In this document: one piece after another, positions 1 to 7,999 of the stretch
How the letters are laid out: each line of letters begins with the position of its first letter
How positions within the stretch are numbered: the first letter of the stretch is position 1
Source of the DNA: Kitasatospora papulosa
GTDB lineage: Bacteria; Actinomycetota; Actinomycetes; Streptomycetales; Streptomycetaceae
NCBI RefSeq assembly: GCF_000717245.1
Contig: NZ_JNYQ01000003.1
Span: forward strand, 434,001 to 498,000
Direction of reading: 5' to 3'
DNA: 64,000 nt
Notes under the pieces: generated by a model
Databases searched by the model: none
Told to the model about the DNA's origin: nothing
Seen by the model: only the letters and a program-made list of their open reading frames with translations
Position numbers and translations under genes: made by a program

Positions 1-627
1 CGGCTCGAGCGCCAGCAGCAGTCCGGGACGCAGTTTGTATCCGCGGCCGGGCCGCCCGGTGTTCGCGACGTGCGGGTCCTGGTGCATCGTCGACCCGATG
101 CCATGCCCCCCGAACTCGGTGTTGATCGGGTATCCCGCCTCCCCGAGAACCGTGCCGATGGCATGGGAGATGTCGCCGATCCGAGCCCCGGGCCCGGCAG
201 CGGCGATCCCTGCGGCGAGCGCGCGTTCGGTCGCGTCGATCATCGCTACGTCCTTCGGGGACCTCGGTTCGCCCACGATGAAGCTGATGGCGGCGTCTGC
301 GGCGACTCCCCCTTTGGAGACGGCGAGGTCGAGGGTCAGCAGATCACCGTCGGCGAGCGTGTAGTCGTGCGGCAGCCCATGGAGCACGGCGTCGTTGACA
401 GCCGTGCAGATGTAGTGGCCGAACGGGCCTCGCCCGAAGGACGGCGCGTAGTCGACGTAGCAGGACGACGCCCCCGCCTCGACGATCATTTTCTCGGCCC
501 ACCGGTCGATGTCGAGAAGGTTCGCGCCGATCGTGCTTCGGGTCCTCAGCGTCTGCAGGATGTCACCGACCAGGGCGCCAGTGGTTTCGGCCCGGGCCAG
601 CAGGGTGGGGTTGAGGATCTCGATCAT
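1..627 (-). CDS. map: Type I methionine aminopeptidase, C-terminal end cut by the window edge
   Basis: This enzyme removes the initiator methionine from new proteins in the cytoplasm. The 209 visible residues cover nearly the whole pita-bread fold. The two metal-binding aspartates lie in LTLDLAVSKGGVAADAAISF, the conserved histidine in FGGHGIGSTMH, and the run GRPGRGYKLRPGLLLALEP carries the first of the two C-terminal metal-ligand glutamates; the second lies outside the window. The start at 627 is chosen because an AGAAGGG site lies just upstream on the minus strand. Streptomyces usually have more than one map gene, and this looks like a separately transcribed copy with its own palindromic promoter region. 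I see no regulator gene beside it. Family assignment is firm. Confidence 0.95.
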   Translation of the reverse strand, partial: MIEILNPTLLARAETTGALVGDILQTLRTRSTIGANLLDIDRWAEKMIVEAGASSCYVDYAPSFGRGPFGHYICTAVNDAVLHGLPHDYTLADGDLLTLDLAVSKGGVAADAAISFIVGEPRSPKDVAMIDATERALAAGIAAAGPGARIGDISHAIGTVLGEAGYPINTEFGGHGIGSTMHQDPHVANTGRPGRGYKLRPGLLLALEP

Positions 628-653
628 GTGGCGCCCTTCTCATGCAACCAATA

Positions 654-680
654 ACTATACCGTCATTACTATACCGGTAT
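654..680 (-). promoter_or_regulatory. Promoter/operator region of map: repeat ACTATACCG and palindrome ATACCGGTAT
   Basis: An AT-rich island in otherwise GC-rich DNA. ACTATACCG occurs at 654-662 and 668-676, 14 bp apart, and the second copy overlaps a perfect palindrome ATACCGGTAT at 671-680. On the minus strand this gives two TATAGT hexamers that resemble -10 boxes, upstream of the map start. The layout fits a repressor-controlled promoter, but the regulator is unknown and no good -35 box is visible. Confidence 0.5.
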
Positions 681-757
681 TTGAATTGCATTCATGCGCA
701 GGGCGCCGCCCACTGCCACCGCCCGGTCTCTCCGGTACGAGCGGCCGAGGCGCGAGT

Positions 758-810
758 ACTTCCGGTGGGTCATGACCGTCACGGAGCGGACGTTCCCGTC
801 CACCGGAAGT
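758..810. repeat. Inverted repeat, possible terminator of the snapalysin gene
   Basis: ACTTCCGGTGG at 758-768 pairs perfectly with CCACCGGAAGT at 800-810 across a 31-nt loop that itself contains the palindrome GGTCATGACC (768-777). It lies about 30 bp past the stop of the minus-strand protease gene, so a terminator is the simplest reading. The long loop is unusual for one, and a relic of a mobile-element end cannot be excluded. Confidence 0.4.
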
Positions 811-839
811 CCCAGCTCGGCCGCTGCCACCTACCGGCC

Positions 840-1421
840 TTAGGGAGCGTCCACCAGGGTCCGCCCGGCTGCGGGTGTACGCGAGGTGAGGCCGTTCGCG
901 TAGATGGACTGGACGCGGCTTCGTTCAGTCGCGTTCGGAACCGCGTTCTTGCATGTGATGCCGGCGCTCGACCCTGACATCAACTGACTGCACGGGCCGG
1001 GCTTGGTGTCGGGCAGGCCCAGACTGTGCCCGATCTCGTGGGCGGCGATGCGGGTCTTGTCGTGCCCCTCGGACACAGCCTGACTGCCGAGCTCCACGCG
1101 CACCTGACCGCCCGGGCGCACCGGGCCCAGCGTCGCCTGGGGCCAGCCGCTGGTCGCGACGATCTGGATCTCGGCCCGGGCGCCAGGTGCGGCTTCGACC
1201 AGTTTGACGTTGCTGACGTTCTGGTTCCACGAGGCGACCCCGGCGGCGATCGCCGCTTCCCATCCGCCTGCGCGACTGTCGTCGTAGCGGAGTGTCACCA
1301 CTGCTGCCGCGCCCACCGCCGTGGCGGGCTCCGGCGTGGGCGCGGCGTGCGCCGCTGTTGCTGTGGCCAGGGCGATCGCGGCGGCGGTGCCGGCTGCCTT
1401 CAACCATAAGGAGTGCGGCAT
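840..1421 (-). CDS. snpA: Snapalysin, secreted small neutral metalloprotease (peptidase family M7)
   Basis: A secreted zinc protease of 193 residues. A signal peptide covers roughly residues 1-27 (charged start, AAGTAAAIALATATAAHA, Ala-rich cleavage site). The zinc site is HEIGHSLGLPD at about residues 128-138, which is the extended HExxHxxGxxD motif of snapalysins, followed by GPCSQLMSG and ITCKNA, whose two cysteines match the family disulfide. The start at 1421 is preferred over an upstream in-frame start at 1535 because it follows a GAAGGGA ribosome binding site and begins a normal signal peptide. In other Streptomyces a divergent LysR gene (snpR) activates snpA; no such gene is present next to this copy, so its control must differ or act in trans. 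Confidence 0.92.
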   Translation of the reverse strand: MPHSLWLKAAGTAAAIALATATAAHAAPTPEPATAVGAAAVVTLRYDDSRAGGWEAAIAAGVASWNQNVSNVKLVEAAPGARAEIQIVATSGWPQATLGPVRPGGQVRVELGSQAVSEGHDKTRIAAHEIGHSLGLPDTKPGPCSQLMSGSSAGITCKNAVPNATERSRVQSIYANGLTSRTPAAGRTLVDAP

Positions 1422-2007
1422 CGGTGTCCCTTCGCTGATGGGGAACTCGGGTCCACTCGGAGCCGAGAGCGGGAGAACACGCGTCGGCCAGGCGGCCGGT
1501 CGCGGGTTCTCTCCGGACCTCAGGACTATGCCCACCCCATCGCGTTTATCATGCCCCTGTCATTACTGAGAGGCCGGAAAGGGGCGTTGCTCACACGGGA
1601 TCCGCGCTTCGGAGGATCCTCGGCGTCTCCCGGTCCCGCCCACGGTCAGCGCCGGAGCAAATCCGCGCTCCCCCGGCAGCGACGACCGGAGCCCAGCGCC
1701 GGACCGTGCCCTCCACGGCCCGCACAGCCTTCCCGCAGCAAGCTGCGTCGCGGCGGCATCGCGGAACATCCGCGCGCGGTACGGATGTCGCGACCTCCCG
1801 CGCGGAGCGCGACTCCGCTTCACCTGGCCAGGATCGGCAAGGGGCCGATCACGTCCGCAAAGCAGCGGTCCCGGTCACCGAGCGACGGCCCGCACCATGA
1901 GTGGCCTCCGCGAGCGGGTTCGAAGCTCGGCTGAAAGGCACGCCTTCGAGAAGACGCGGCACTCGTTGTACTGGACGAGGCCGCCACGACCGTCAGGAAG
2001 GAGCACG
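1422..2007. other. Non-coding stretch between divergent snapalysin and ABC exporter genes
   Basis: I find no convincing gene here. A small inverted repeat, ACATCCG and CGGATGT at 1766-1788 with a 9-nt loop, is visible, and a relatively AT-rich patch lies at about 1525-1570 where the snapalysin promoter would be expected. The frame of the ABC gene stays open upstream to an ATG at 1897, but that start has no ribosome binding site. No LysR regulator or recognisable precursor peptide gene is seen. Confidence 0.5.
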
Positions 2008-4047
2008 GTGACACGCACCGGACCACACCGCGCCGCCCGGAAGGACACGAAGAGCACGGCAGCGGAGGGCTCCGTCTCCGACGCGGAGCGCGAACTGTAC
2101 GGAGGACGGCTGCGATACGACATGTCCTTCGTGCGTCACGAGGGGCCGTTGACCAGAGTGTCGTTCCGCCACATGGCGGCCGCGCTTCCGCGCATGGTGG
2201 CCCTGGTGCTGCGTACCGGCTGGCGGGCGGACCCGCGGGCGATGGCGGGCGTGGTGACCGCACAGCTCGGGCAAGGAGCGACCGCGGCATGGGGACTGGT
2301 GGCGGTCAACAGCGTTCTCACCGATCTCTTCGCTGCGGGCCCGACGGGCGAGAGGCTGCGTGAGTCCCTTCCGGCCCTGGCGTCGCTGGCCGCGGCAGCG
2401 GTGATCGCGGCTCTGCTGACGGCATGGTCGACGGCGATGTCCGGTCGGCTGGAACCCCAGGTGGAAAGGGCGGTGTCGGCGCGCTACTACAGGGCCGTCA
2501 CAAGGGTGGAGCTGGAGGCGACCGAGCGCCCCGAGATCCAACGAGTCCTGGAGGCAGGCCGGTTCGGTACGGACTCGGCCCGCAGCATGCTGATGCTGTC
2601 GGTGGGGGTCGGCAACGTCCTGATCTCCATGGTGGCGGCCGCCGTCGTACTGGCGTCACTGCACTGGATGCTCCTGCCCATGCTGCTGGTCATCGCCCTG
2701 CCCAAAGGGTGGGGCGCGGTCAGCTCGGCACGCCGCGAGTACGTCTCGAAGCTGCACTGGATCGATCACCGGCGGGCCATCGCCTCCCTCCTGGGCTTCC
2801 TGACCCGCCCGCAGGCGCAAGGGGAGATCCGCGTGCACGCCGCCGGAACCAAGCTGCTGAACAGCTACGAGGAGATGGCCCACCAGACCGAGGGGGAACA
2901 GCGGCGTCTGGCCCGGGCGCAGGCCTCCACCGACCTGATCGCCGGAGGATTCGCGGGCATCGCGTCACTGGCCTGCTACGGATTGCTCTGGTGGTTGCTG
3001 GCCGACGGCTCCCTGCCTCTCGCCGTCGGCGGAACCGCGGTACTCGCGATCCGCGCGTCGACGGCGCGGCTGACCTCGCTCGTCCAGCAGGTCAACCGGC
3101 TCTACGAGGAGCTGTTGTTCCTCACGGACACGGAGGACGCCATCACCCTGGCCACGGAGAACGCCATCCCCACCACGGGTACCCCGCTGCCGTCCGGTGT
3201 CCATCAGATCCGCCTGGACCACGTGTCCTACACCTACCCCGGGGCCGACTCCCCGGCGTTGCGGGACGTCAGTCTGCGGGTGCGCCGCGGCGAGGTGACC
3301 GCGCTGGTGGGTGCGAACGGCTCCGGCAAGACCACTCTGACCAAGGTACTGTCCGGGTTGCTGCTCCCCGGGGACGGCGACGTGTGGTGGCAGGACGCCG
3401 ACGGCCGCGAGCAGGTCGAACTCCGGGACGCCGACCGGGCCGACCTCTTCGCCAGGGTGGGGCTTCTCGCCCAGGACTTCCCTCGCTGGGAGATGACCGC
3501 GGCCGCGAACGTGGCCATCGGCACCGGCGACCGTGTCCGTGACATGGACCGGGTGAAGGCCGCCGCGCGATCCGCCGGTGTCCACGCACTGATCGAGAGC
3601 CTGCGCCACGGCTGGGACTCCATCGTCTTCAAGGGGTACGAGCGCGGTGTCCAGCTCTCGGGCGGCCAGTGGCAGAAGCTGGGCACGGCGCGGAGTCTGT
3701 ACCGGGGGGCTCCCTTCCTGCTGGTCGACGAACCGACCTCGGCGCTCGACCCGCACGCGGAGATCGCCGCTTTCGAGGGCCTGTGGTCACTCAAGGAGGA
3801 AGGGCGGGCGGTGGTCCTCGTGACACACCGCCTGGCGGCCACGGCACACGCCGACCGCATCTATGTCCTCGACCAGGGCCAGGTGATCGAGGAAGGGACC
3901 CACGATCACCTCATGGCCCGGACCGACGGTGTCTACCGGTCGATGTTCACCGCCCAGGCCGCGCAGTACCGGACCACCTCTCCGGCCGTCCCCTCACAGC
4001 CCGGGCACACCGGAGCGCCCGACCCGGTGGAGAGCGGCCCGCAGTGA
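2008..4047 (+). CDS. ABC exporter, fused membrane and ATPase domains
   Basis: A 679-residue half-transporter of the exporter type, with six predicted membrane helices followed by the ATPase. The nucleotide-binding domain shows Walker A GANGSGKTT (near residue 435), Q-loop LLAQDFPRWEM, signature LSGGQWQKLG, Walker B FLLVDEPTSALDP and H-loop VTHRL. The GTG at 2008 is chosen because AGGAAGGAG precedes it at ideal distance; the upstream ATG at 1897 has no such site. Exporters with this N-terminal style occur in Streptomyces natural-product and peptide loci, but no precursor or modification gene is visible, so the substrate is unknown. It is probably co-transcribed with the GNAT-Nudix gene downstream. 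Confidence 0.88.
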   Translation: MTRTGPHRAARKDTKSTAAEGSVSDAERELYGGRLRYDMSFVRHEGPLTRVSFRHMAAALPRMVALVLRTGWRADPRAMAGVVTAQLGQGATAAWGLVAVNSVLTDLFAAGPTGERLRESLPALASLAAAAVIAALLTAWSTAMSGRLEPQVERAVSARYYRAVTRVELEATERPEIQRVLEAGRFGTDSARSMLMLSVGVGNVLISMVAAAVVLASLHWMLLPMLLVIALPKGWGAVSSARREYVSKLHWIDHRRAIASLLGFLTRPQAQGEIRVHAAGTKLLNSYEEMAHQTEGEQRRLARAQASTDLIAGGFAGIASLACYGLLWWLLADGSLPLAVGGTAVLAIRASTARLTSLVQQVNRLYEELLFLTDTEDAITLATENAIPTTGTPLPSGVHQIRLDHVSYTYPGADSPALRDVSLRVRRGEVTALVGANGSGKTTLTKVLSGLLLPGDGDVWWQDADGREQVELRDADRADLFARVGLLAQDFPRWEMTAAANVAIGTGDRVRDMDRVKAAARSAGVHALIESLRHGWDSIVFKGYERGVQLSGGQWQKLGTARSLYRGAPFLLVDEPTSALDPHAEIAAFEGLWSLKEEGRAVVLVTHRLAATAHADRIYVLDQGQVIEEGTHDHLMARTDGVYRSMFTAQAAQYRTTSPAVPSQPGHTGAPDPVESGPQ

Positions 4048-4268
4048 ACCGCCGCTCGCTCGGTCCCGGTGGCCCGGCCGGCGAAACGCGACCGGACGTC
4101 CCCGGTCCGTTCCCCTCCTACTCCCCCTCCCCCGTCCGCCGTTCGTCGGACCGCGTCCTCCCGCGGCGCGAACACGTTCCGGCGGGGACCGAGCTCAGCC
4201 GACGGCTCGTGGCCCGGCTGCGCGCCACACATCACCCGCCCGTGCAACTCACCGACAGAAGAGGATTC

Positions 4269-5306
4269 GTGAACCGAGACGTACTGCCCGCTCCCGGAGC
4301 CGGGCTGCCGACAGTCACCGCGCGGCCGAGGGCCCGCGTGGCCTTTCCCTCGGATGCCGAAGGCATCATCGCGCTGAGGTCGGAACTCGTTCTCTCCGAG
4401 CCCATCGACGCGGAGCGGGCTGCCTTGTCCAGTACGCACTTGGCCCGTCGGCTCGCCTCGGGGGGAGACGCCCGCGCCCATGTCGCGGAGGCCCCTGACG
4501 GTTCGCTCGTCTCGTGCGCACTCGGCCTGATCCACCCGCTGCTCCCCGCACCGGCATGTCCGAGCGGTCTGGCCGCCCGGGTGCACGCTGTCGCCACACA
4601 CCCGCGGTATCGACGCCTCGGGCTGGCCAGGGAACTGCTCTCCGCCCTTCTGGACCGCCTTCAGGCCGACGGAGCGACACTGTTCGAACTGCGTGCGGCC
4701 GAAGAGGCCACGCCGCTGTACCGGGAACTCGGGTTCGCCGCCGATCCGGCATCGATGCGGCTGACGCGGCGGGAGAACGCCGATCGACGGATCGAGGAGT
4801 CGGCCGGGCCCGTGCTGCTCCCGGTGGAGGAGTACGCGTCGACCGTGCCCAAGTCGACCGGGTCCGCATTCATCTTCTTCACCGACCAGCACGACAGGCC
4901 GGTCCAGTTGCGGGCCACCTACTCCCAGGTGCACCCCTGGCAGCTCCCGGGCGGCACGATGGATCACGGCGAACGGCCCTGGCAGACGGCGCAGCGCGAA
5001 TGCCGCGAGGAGACCGGCCTCACAGTGGAGGGTCCGCCCTGCCTGCTCGCGTCGGTCTTCGGGCTTCCGGGGGACGACTGGCCGTTCAGCACCACGGGGT
5101 GTGTCTTCGACGGCGGCCGGCTCACCGACGAACAGATCCGGTCCATCGTGCTGGACCCGGACGAGCATGACGCGGTGCGGGTCCTTCCGCTGAAGGAGTG
5201 GGAACCGTTGATGCCGCCGCAGGACTTCGCTCGTCTGGACGCAGTCATGACGGCCCGGCTGACCGGCGCGGCCGCGTACTTCGACTCCTGGGACTGGGGG
5301 AAGTGA
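4269..5306 (+). CDS. GNAT acetyltransferase-Nudix hydrolase fusion protein
   Basis: A two-domain protein of 345 residues. Residues about 15-165 look like a GNAT acetyltransferase: VHAVATHPRYRRLGLARELL is the acetyl-CoA loop, followed by LYRELGF. Residues about 185-345 form a Nudix domain with the box GTMDHGERP...RECREETGL, matching Gx5Ex7REUxEExGU. The GTG at 4269 follows AGAGGA. An alternative GTG at 4044 overlaps the stop of the ABC gene as GTGA and has GGAGAG upstream; it would add 75 Pro/Arg-rich residues and couple translation to the exporter. Both substrates are unknown; a nucleotide- or CoA-linked housekeeping or resistance role is possible. Confidence 0.8.
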   Translation: MNRDVLPAPGAGLPTVTARPRARVAFPSDAEGIIALRSELVLSEPIDAERAALSSTHLARRLASGGDARAHVAEAPDGSLVSCALGLIHPLLPAPACPSGLAARVHAVATHPRYRRLGLARELLSALLDRLQADGATLFELRAAEEATPLYRELGFAADPASMRLTRRENADRRIEESAGPVLLPVEEYASTVPKSTGSAFIFFTDQHDRPVQLRATYSQVHPWQLPGGTMDHGERPWQTAQRECREETGLTVEGPPCLLASVFGLPGDDWPFSTTGCVFDGGRLTDEQIRSIVLDPDEHDAVRVLPLKEWEPLMPPQDFARLDAVMTARLTGAAAYFDSWDWGK

Positions 5307-5433
5307 TCGCCGGCCCGCGGGCGGCACAACCACCGGCAGGGTGAGCCGGCACTACCGCGCCCCCGCCGCGCTCCTGCCCCTTGCATGTCCACGACGCAGG
5401 AGCGCCGCGAGGGTCCTCCGGACACCGGACGGA

Positions 5434-5460
5434 AGACCGGCCGGGGGCCCCGGCCGGTCT
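5434..5460. terminator. Perfect GC hairpin between convergent genes
   Basis: AGACCGGCCGGGG at 5434-5446 is mirrored by CCCCGGCCGGTCT at 5448-5460. It lies between the 3' ends of the GNAT-Nudix gene and the small membrane protein gene and would stop transcription in both directions. Confidence 0.7.
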
Positions 5461-5516
5461 GACATCAGCTACCGCCACGCGTCCTTCCACCCAGGCGGAG
5501 TCGGCGCTCGTTCACC

Positions 5517-5789
5517 TCATGAGCCGGCCAGCAGGGCCCCGAGGACCATGCCTCCGATCAGCCCTACGGCGCTGACCACGATGGCGGGCACGGCAAGCCG
5601 CTCGTGCCGGACCACCTTGGCGACGACGGCCAGTACGAGGCCGACCACACCGAAGACGATCGGCAGGAAGAGCAGCGAGATCACGCCCAGCACCATCGCG
5701 ATGATGCTCAGCACGTTGCCGCTCGCGGGGCGCTGCGGTGCGCCGTGCGGCTGCTGCCCGGTCGAGTTGTCGCCGTACTGTGTCGTCAT
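5517..5789 (-). CDS. Small two-helix membrane protein, DUF4190-like
   Basis: A 90-residue protein with a polar N-terminus rich in Gln, Gly and Pro, then two hydrophobic segments (about residues 30-55, VLSIIAMVLGVISLLFLPIV, and 65-88). This matches the small DUF4190-type membrane proteins common in actinomycetes, whose role is unknown. The start at 5789 follows GAAGGAG; a longer upstream reading in the same frame lacks coding character. It shares a convergent terminator with the GNAT-Nudix gene. Confidence 0.75.
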   Translation of the reverse strand: MTTQYGDNSTGQQPHGAPQRPASGNVLSIIAMVLGVISLLFLPIVFGVVGLVLAVVAKVVRHERLAVPAIVVSAVGLIGGMVLGALLAGS

Positions 5790-5961
5790 CTGCTGCTCCT
5801 TCGGGACAGTGATCCGGAGAGCTGGTCCCGCTCGGGACCGGCCCACCACTCGGATACCCCCAAGTTCCGCACAAATACAGCGACTTGATGTCTCGCATGT
5901 GAGGAGCGGGCTTGCGGGCGCCGACGGCGTCCGCCGGGAACGTCTGGGCAGCTGGAGCCGC

Positions 5962-6396
5962 TCATGCGGCTTGGATGAGCTCCGCCCGACCGAACAACAG
6001 GGCGTACCCAGGGAGGAGTTGGGCGAGAGTGCGGTCGAGCAGGTCGGATCCGGCGAGGTGACCGACAGTGGCGAGGACCGCCCCGGTGTCCCACCGCGCG
6101 GTAGCGGGGGTCCCGCCCGTGCGAGTGGCGAGATCCTTGACGAATCCCCACCCGGTGAGCTGTTCGGAGGCGGGGATCTGGGCGGTGAAGATGCGGGCCG
6201 CCTCGACAGGCAGCCGGGCGGCGAGGTCGACACGTTCGTCCCCTGTCAGCTGCCGGCCGAGGGCGGACAGCACGGCGTGGGTGACGGCCTCGGCTCGTTC
6301 ACGCGTGGGATAGGCGCCCTCGTATCTGATCTTCTCCAGCATCTGATCGAACGTCAGGTCCGTCGTGGCACGGGTCGGTTCGTGGATGGAACGCAT
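5962..6396 (-). CDS. DUF2267 family protein
   Basis: A soluble 144-residue helical protein. LTFDQMLEKIRYEGAYPTRE followed by AVTHAVLSALGRQLTGDE and LAARLP is the DUF2267 pattern of two related helical repeats. The biochemical role of the family is not known. The start at 6396 follows GAAGGAC, and the preceding in-frame residues have no ribosome binding site. It reads in the same direction as the small membrane gene below it but 172 bp away, so it may be transcribed alone. Confidence 0.8.
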   Translation of the reverse strand: MRSIHEPTRATTDLTFDQMLEKIRYEGAYPTRERAEAVTHAVLSALGRQLTGDERVDLAARLPVEAARIFTAQIPASEQLTGWGFVKDLATRTGGTPATARWDTGAVLATVGHLAGSDLLDRTLAQLLPGYALLFGRAELIQAA

Positions 6397-6733
6397 CGAT
6401 GGTCCTTCTCGAGGGGCGGCTACCGCCTGTGGCCGGGCAAGCACCGGCAGCCGCGCAGCTGATCTTGGGGGAAGGTCGTTCAGTCAGGTGCCCCGGCCGA
6501 CGGGGGACAGTCCCGGCGAATCAGGTCGTGTCCGATTCGTGACCGCTCAGGAGTGCGCCGCAGCGCGGTCCATGACGAGGGATGGTCCGCGCTGCGGCCG
6601 AGTCGCCGCCGGGCGCATACCGAGGGTGGACGGCGGGCTGGATCCGTTCACCGCCACGCGGGGCGTCGAGCGCCGGGAGGACGTACGGGGCCCCGCACTC
6701 CGGATTCCTGCGGGCAGGTGAGGACCGCCGTGT
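6397..6733. other. Intergenic stretch with no gene
   Basis: This holds the upstream region of the DUF2267 gene and the downstream region of hsp18. The only structure I see is the hairpin at 6558-6597, listed separately. No frame shows convincing coding character. Confidence 0.5.
6558..6597 (-). terminator. Possible hsp18 terminator hairpin
   Basis: CCGCAGCGCGG at 6558-6568 pairs with CCGCGCTGCGG at 6587-6597 across an 18-nt loop, about 140 bp beyond the hsp18 stop on the minus strand. There is no T-run, as is usual in Streptomyces. Confidence 0.4.
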
Positions 6734-7168
6734 TCAGGTATCGATCTGCCTGTGGTGCGGCATGTCGCCGATGGCGATCTTGCGGGGCTTGGCCCGCTCG
6801 GCGATCGGGATCCGCAGGGTCAGCACCCCGGCGTCGTAATCGGCCCTGATGCGCTCGGTATCCAGTGTGTCGGCCAGAACCAGCTGACGGGAGAAGGCCC
6901 CCAAGGGCCGCTCGGAGAGCTCCACCTGTACGTTCTCGTCCGTCACGACGGGACGGCGCTCGGCCTTGACGGTGAGCATGTTCCGTTCGACGTCGACGTC
7001 GATCGCGTCCTTCGCGACGCCGGGCAGGTCGAGGGCGATCACGTACTCCTCGCCCTCGCGCCAGGCGTCCATGGGCATCGCCGACGGCTTGGACCATGTG
7101 CCGGAAGCGCCCGTGAGCTGCTGGGCGAGGCGGTCGAGTTCGCGGAACGGGTCAGTGCGCATCAACAT
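6734..7168 (-). CDS. hsp18: HSP18, small heat-shock protein (Hsp20/alpha-crystallin family)
   Basis: A 144-residue chaperone that binds unfolding proteins and holds them soluble. The alpha-crystallin domain runs from about residue 30 to 130, including VIALDLPGVAKDAIDVDVE and the C-terminal GVLTLRIPIAE strand, followed by a short tail. The beginning MLMRTDPFRELDRLAQQL matches the HSP18 proteins of Streptomyces. The ATG at 7168 has GGAGG upstream. The gene is divergent from an HSP18 transcriptional regulator gene, and the spacer contains a palindrome identical in form to the RheA operator of S. albus, so expression should be repressed at normal temperature and released by heat. Confidence 0.95.
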   Translation of the reverse strand: MLMRTDPFRELDRLAQQLTGASGTWSKPSAMPMDAWREGEEYVIALDLPGVAKDAIDVDVERNMLTVKAERRPVVTDENVQVELSERPLGAFSRQLVLADTLDTERIRADYDAGVLTLRIPIAERAKPRKIAIGDMPHHRQIDT

Positions 7169-7223
7169 TGCGAAACACCTCCACTGGTCTGGCAGAAACT
7201 GCCAATGCGCTTCGTCTGACACT

Positions 7224-7252
7224 GTTGTAACATGTCATCCAAGCGATGACAA
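7224..7252 (-). promoter_or_regulatory. hsp18 promoter
   Basis: On the minus strand TTGTCA (7252-7247) and TACAAC (7229-7224) are separated by exactly 17 bp, which fits a vegetative sigma factor promoter. Most of the RheA-type operator sits in the spacer, so a bound repressor would block polymerase. Confidence 0.75.
7233..7251. promoter_or_regulatory. RheA-type operator TGTCATC-N5-GATGACA
   Basis: A perfect inverted repeat, TGTCATC at 7233-7239 and GATGACA at 7245-7251 with a 5-bp centre. The same sequence pattern is the known site of the heat-sensing repressor RheA between hsp18 and rheA in S. albus. It overlaps the hsp18 promoter and lies 41 bp before the rheA start, so it should control both genes. 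Confidence 0.85.
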
Positions 7253-7291
7253 CTTCAATGTCACCGAAAGGTTGACACCACGAGGAGCCCC

Positions 7292-7939
7292 ATGAACGCA
7301 CTCCCCGCAGCCGGCGATCCCACCTCCTTCGCCGCGGCCTCGGCAGCCCTGCACGCCATCGATGAGGCCGTGCGCGCCGCCCGGGCACCGGCGCCCGCAC
7401 CGCGTGCGGAGGACGCGGCCAGCTCCGAGCAGGCTCTGGCCGCCCTGCTCCTCCTGCGCGAACTGCGTGACCAGCTGGCGGGGTGGGAGCCCGGCCTGAT
7501 CGAAGCGGCCCGCGCAGCGGGCACCAGCTGGGCCGACCTCGCCCATCCTCTCGGCGTCGCCAGCCGACAGGCAGCCGAACGCCGCTACCTGCGCGTGCGG
7601 CCCGGGACTCCCGGCGCCACAGGCGAGCAGCGCGTGCAGGCGACCCGCAACCACCGCGCCGCCGACCGCACCGTCAACACCTGGGCCCGGGACAACGCCG
7701 CGGACCTGCGACAGCTCGCCGGCCAGATCACCGCCCTGTCCGATCTCCCCGACACCACGGCCGCCCGCCTCGCCGCCGCACTCGCCGACAACGACGCGGC
7801 CGCTCTGATCGCCCCGCTGACCGACGCCCACCGGCATCTGAGGACGGGCCACCCGGACCTCGCGGCACGCATCGACACGCTCAACCGCCGCACCGACCAG
7901 CTCCGCCAGGACAGCGACGAACAGCGGACGGCCCCCTGA
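7292..7939 (+). CDS. rheA: RheA-like HSP18 transcriptional regulator
   Basis: A 215-residue helical protein, Ala-rich, divergent from hsp18. A helix-turn-helix-like segment lies at about residues 66-90: GTSWADLAHPLGVASRQAAE followed by RRYLRVRPG. RheA of S. albus is the repressor and thermosensor of hsp18, losing DNA binding on heating; position, size and operator all agree with that role here. The ATG at 7292 follows GAGGAG. The C-terminal half is a long predicted helical region ending in a charged tail. The symbol rests on synteny and operator identity as much as on sequence. Confidence 0.88.
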   Translation: MNALPAAGDPTSFAAASAALHAIDEAVRAARAPAPAPRAEDAASSEQALAALLLLRELRDQLAGWEPGLIEAARAAGTSWADLAHPLGVASRQAAERRYLRVRPGTPGATGEQRVQATRNHRAADRTVNTWARDNAADLRQLAGQITALSDLPDTTAARLAAALADNDAAALIAPLTDAHRHLRTGHPDLAARIDTLNRRTDQLRQDSDEQRTAP

Positions 7940-7999
7940 CAGCTCCTGGCGTTCCGCCCGGTGCCGGTCACCGTCCGCTGTCGCCATGACAGCCCGGCC

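Noticed and set aside
758..810. Terminal inverted repeats of an insertion sequence
   Set aside because: The arms are only 31 bp apart with no transposase and no target-site duplication, so a hairpin downstream of the protease gene is more likely.
1897..2007. Upstream start for the ABC exporter
   Set aside because: The ATG has no ribosome binding site and the 37 extra residues show no family resemblance, while the GTG at 2008 follows AGGAAGGAG.
5341..6462. A 373-codon plus-strand frame over two small minus-strand genes
   Set aside because: The two minus-strand genes have proper start sites and family patterns (two-helix membrane protein, DUF2267); the long plus-strand frame has neither.
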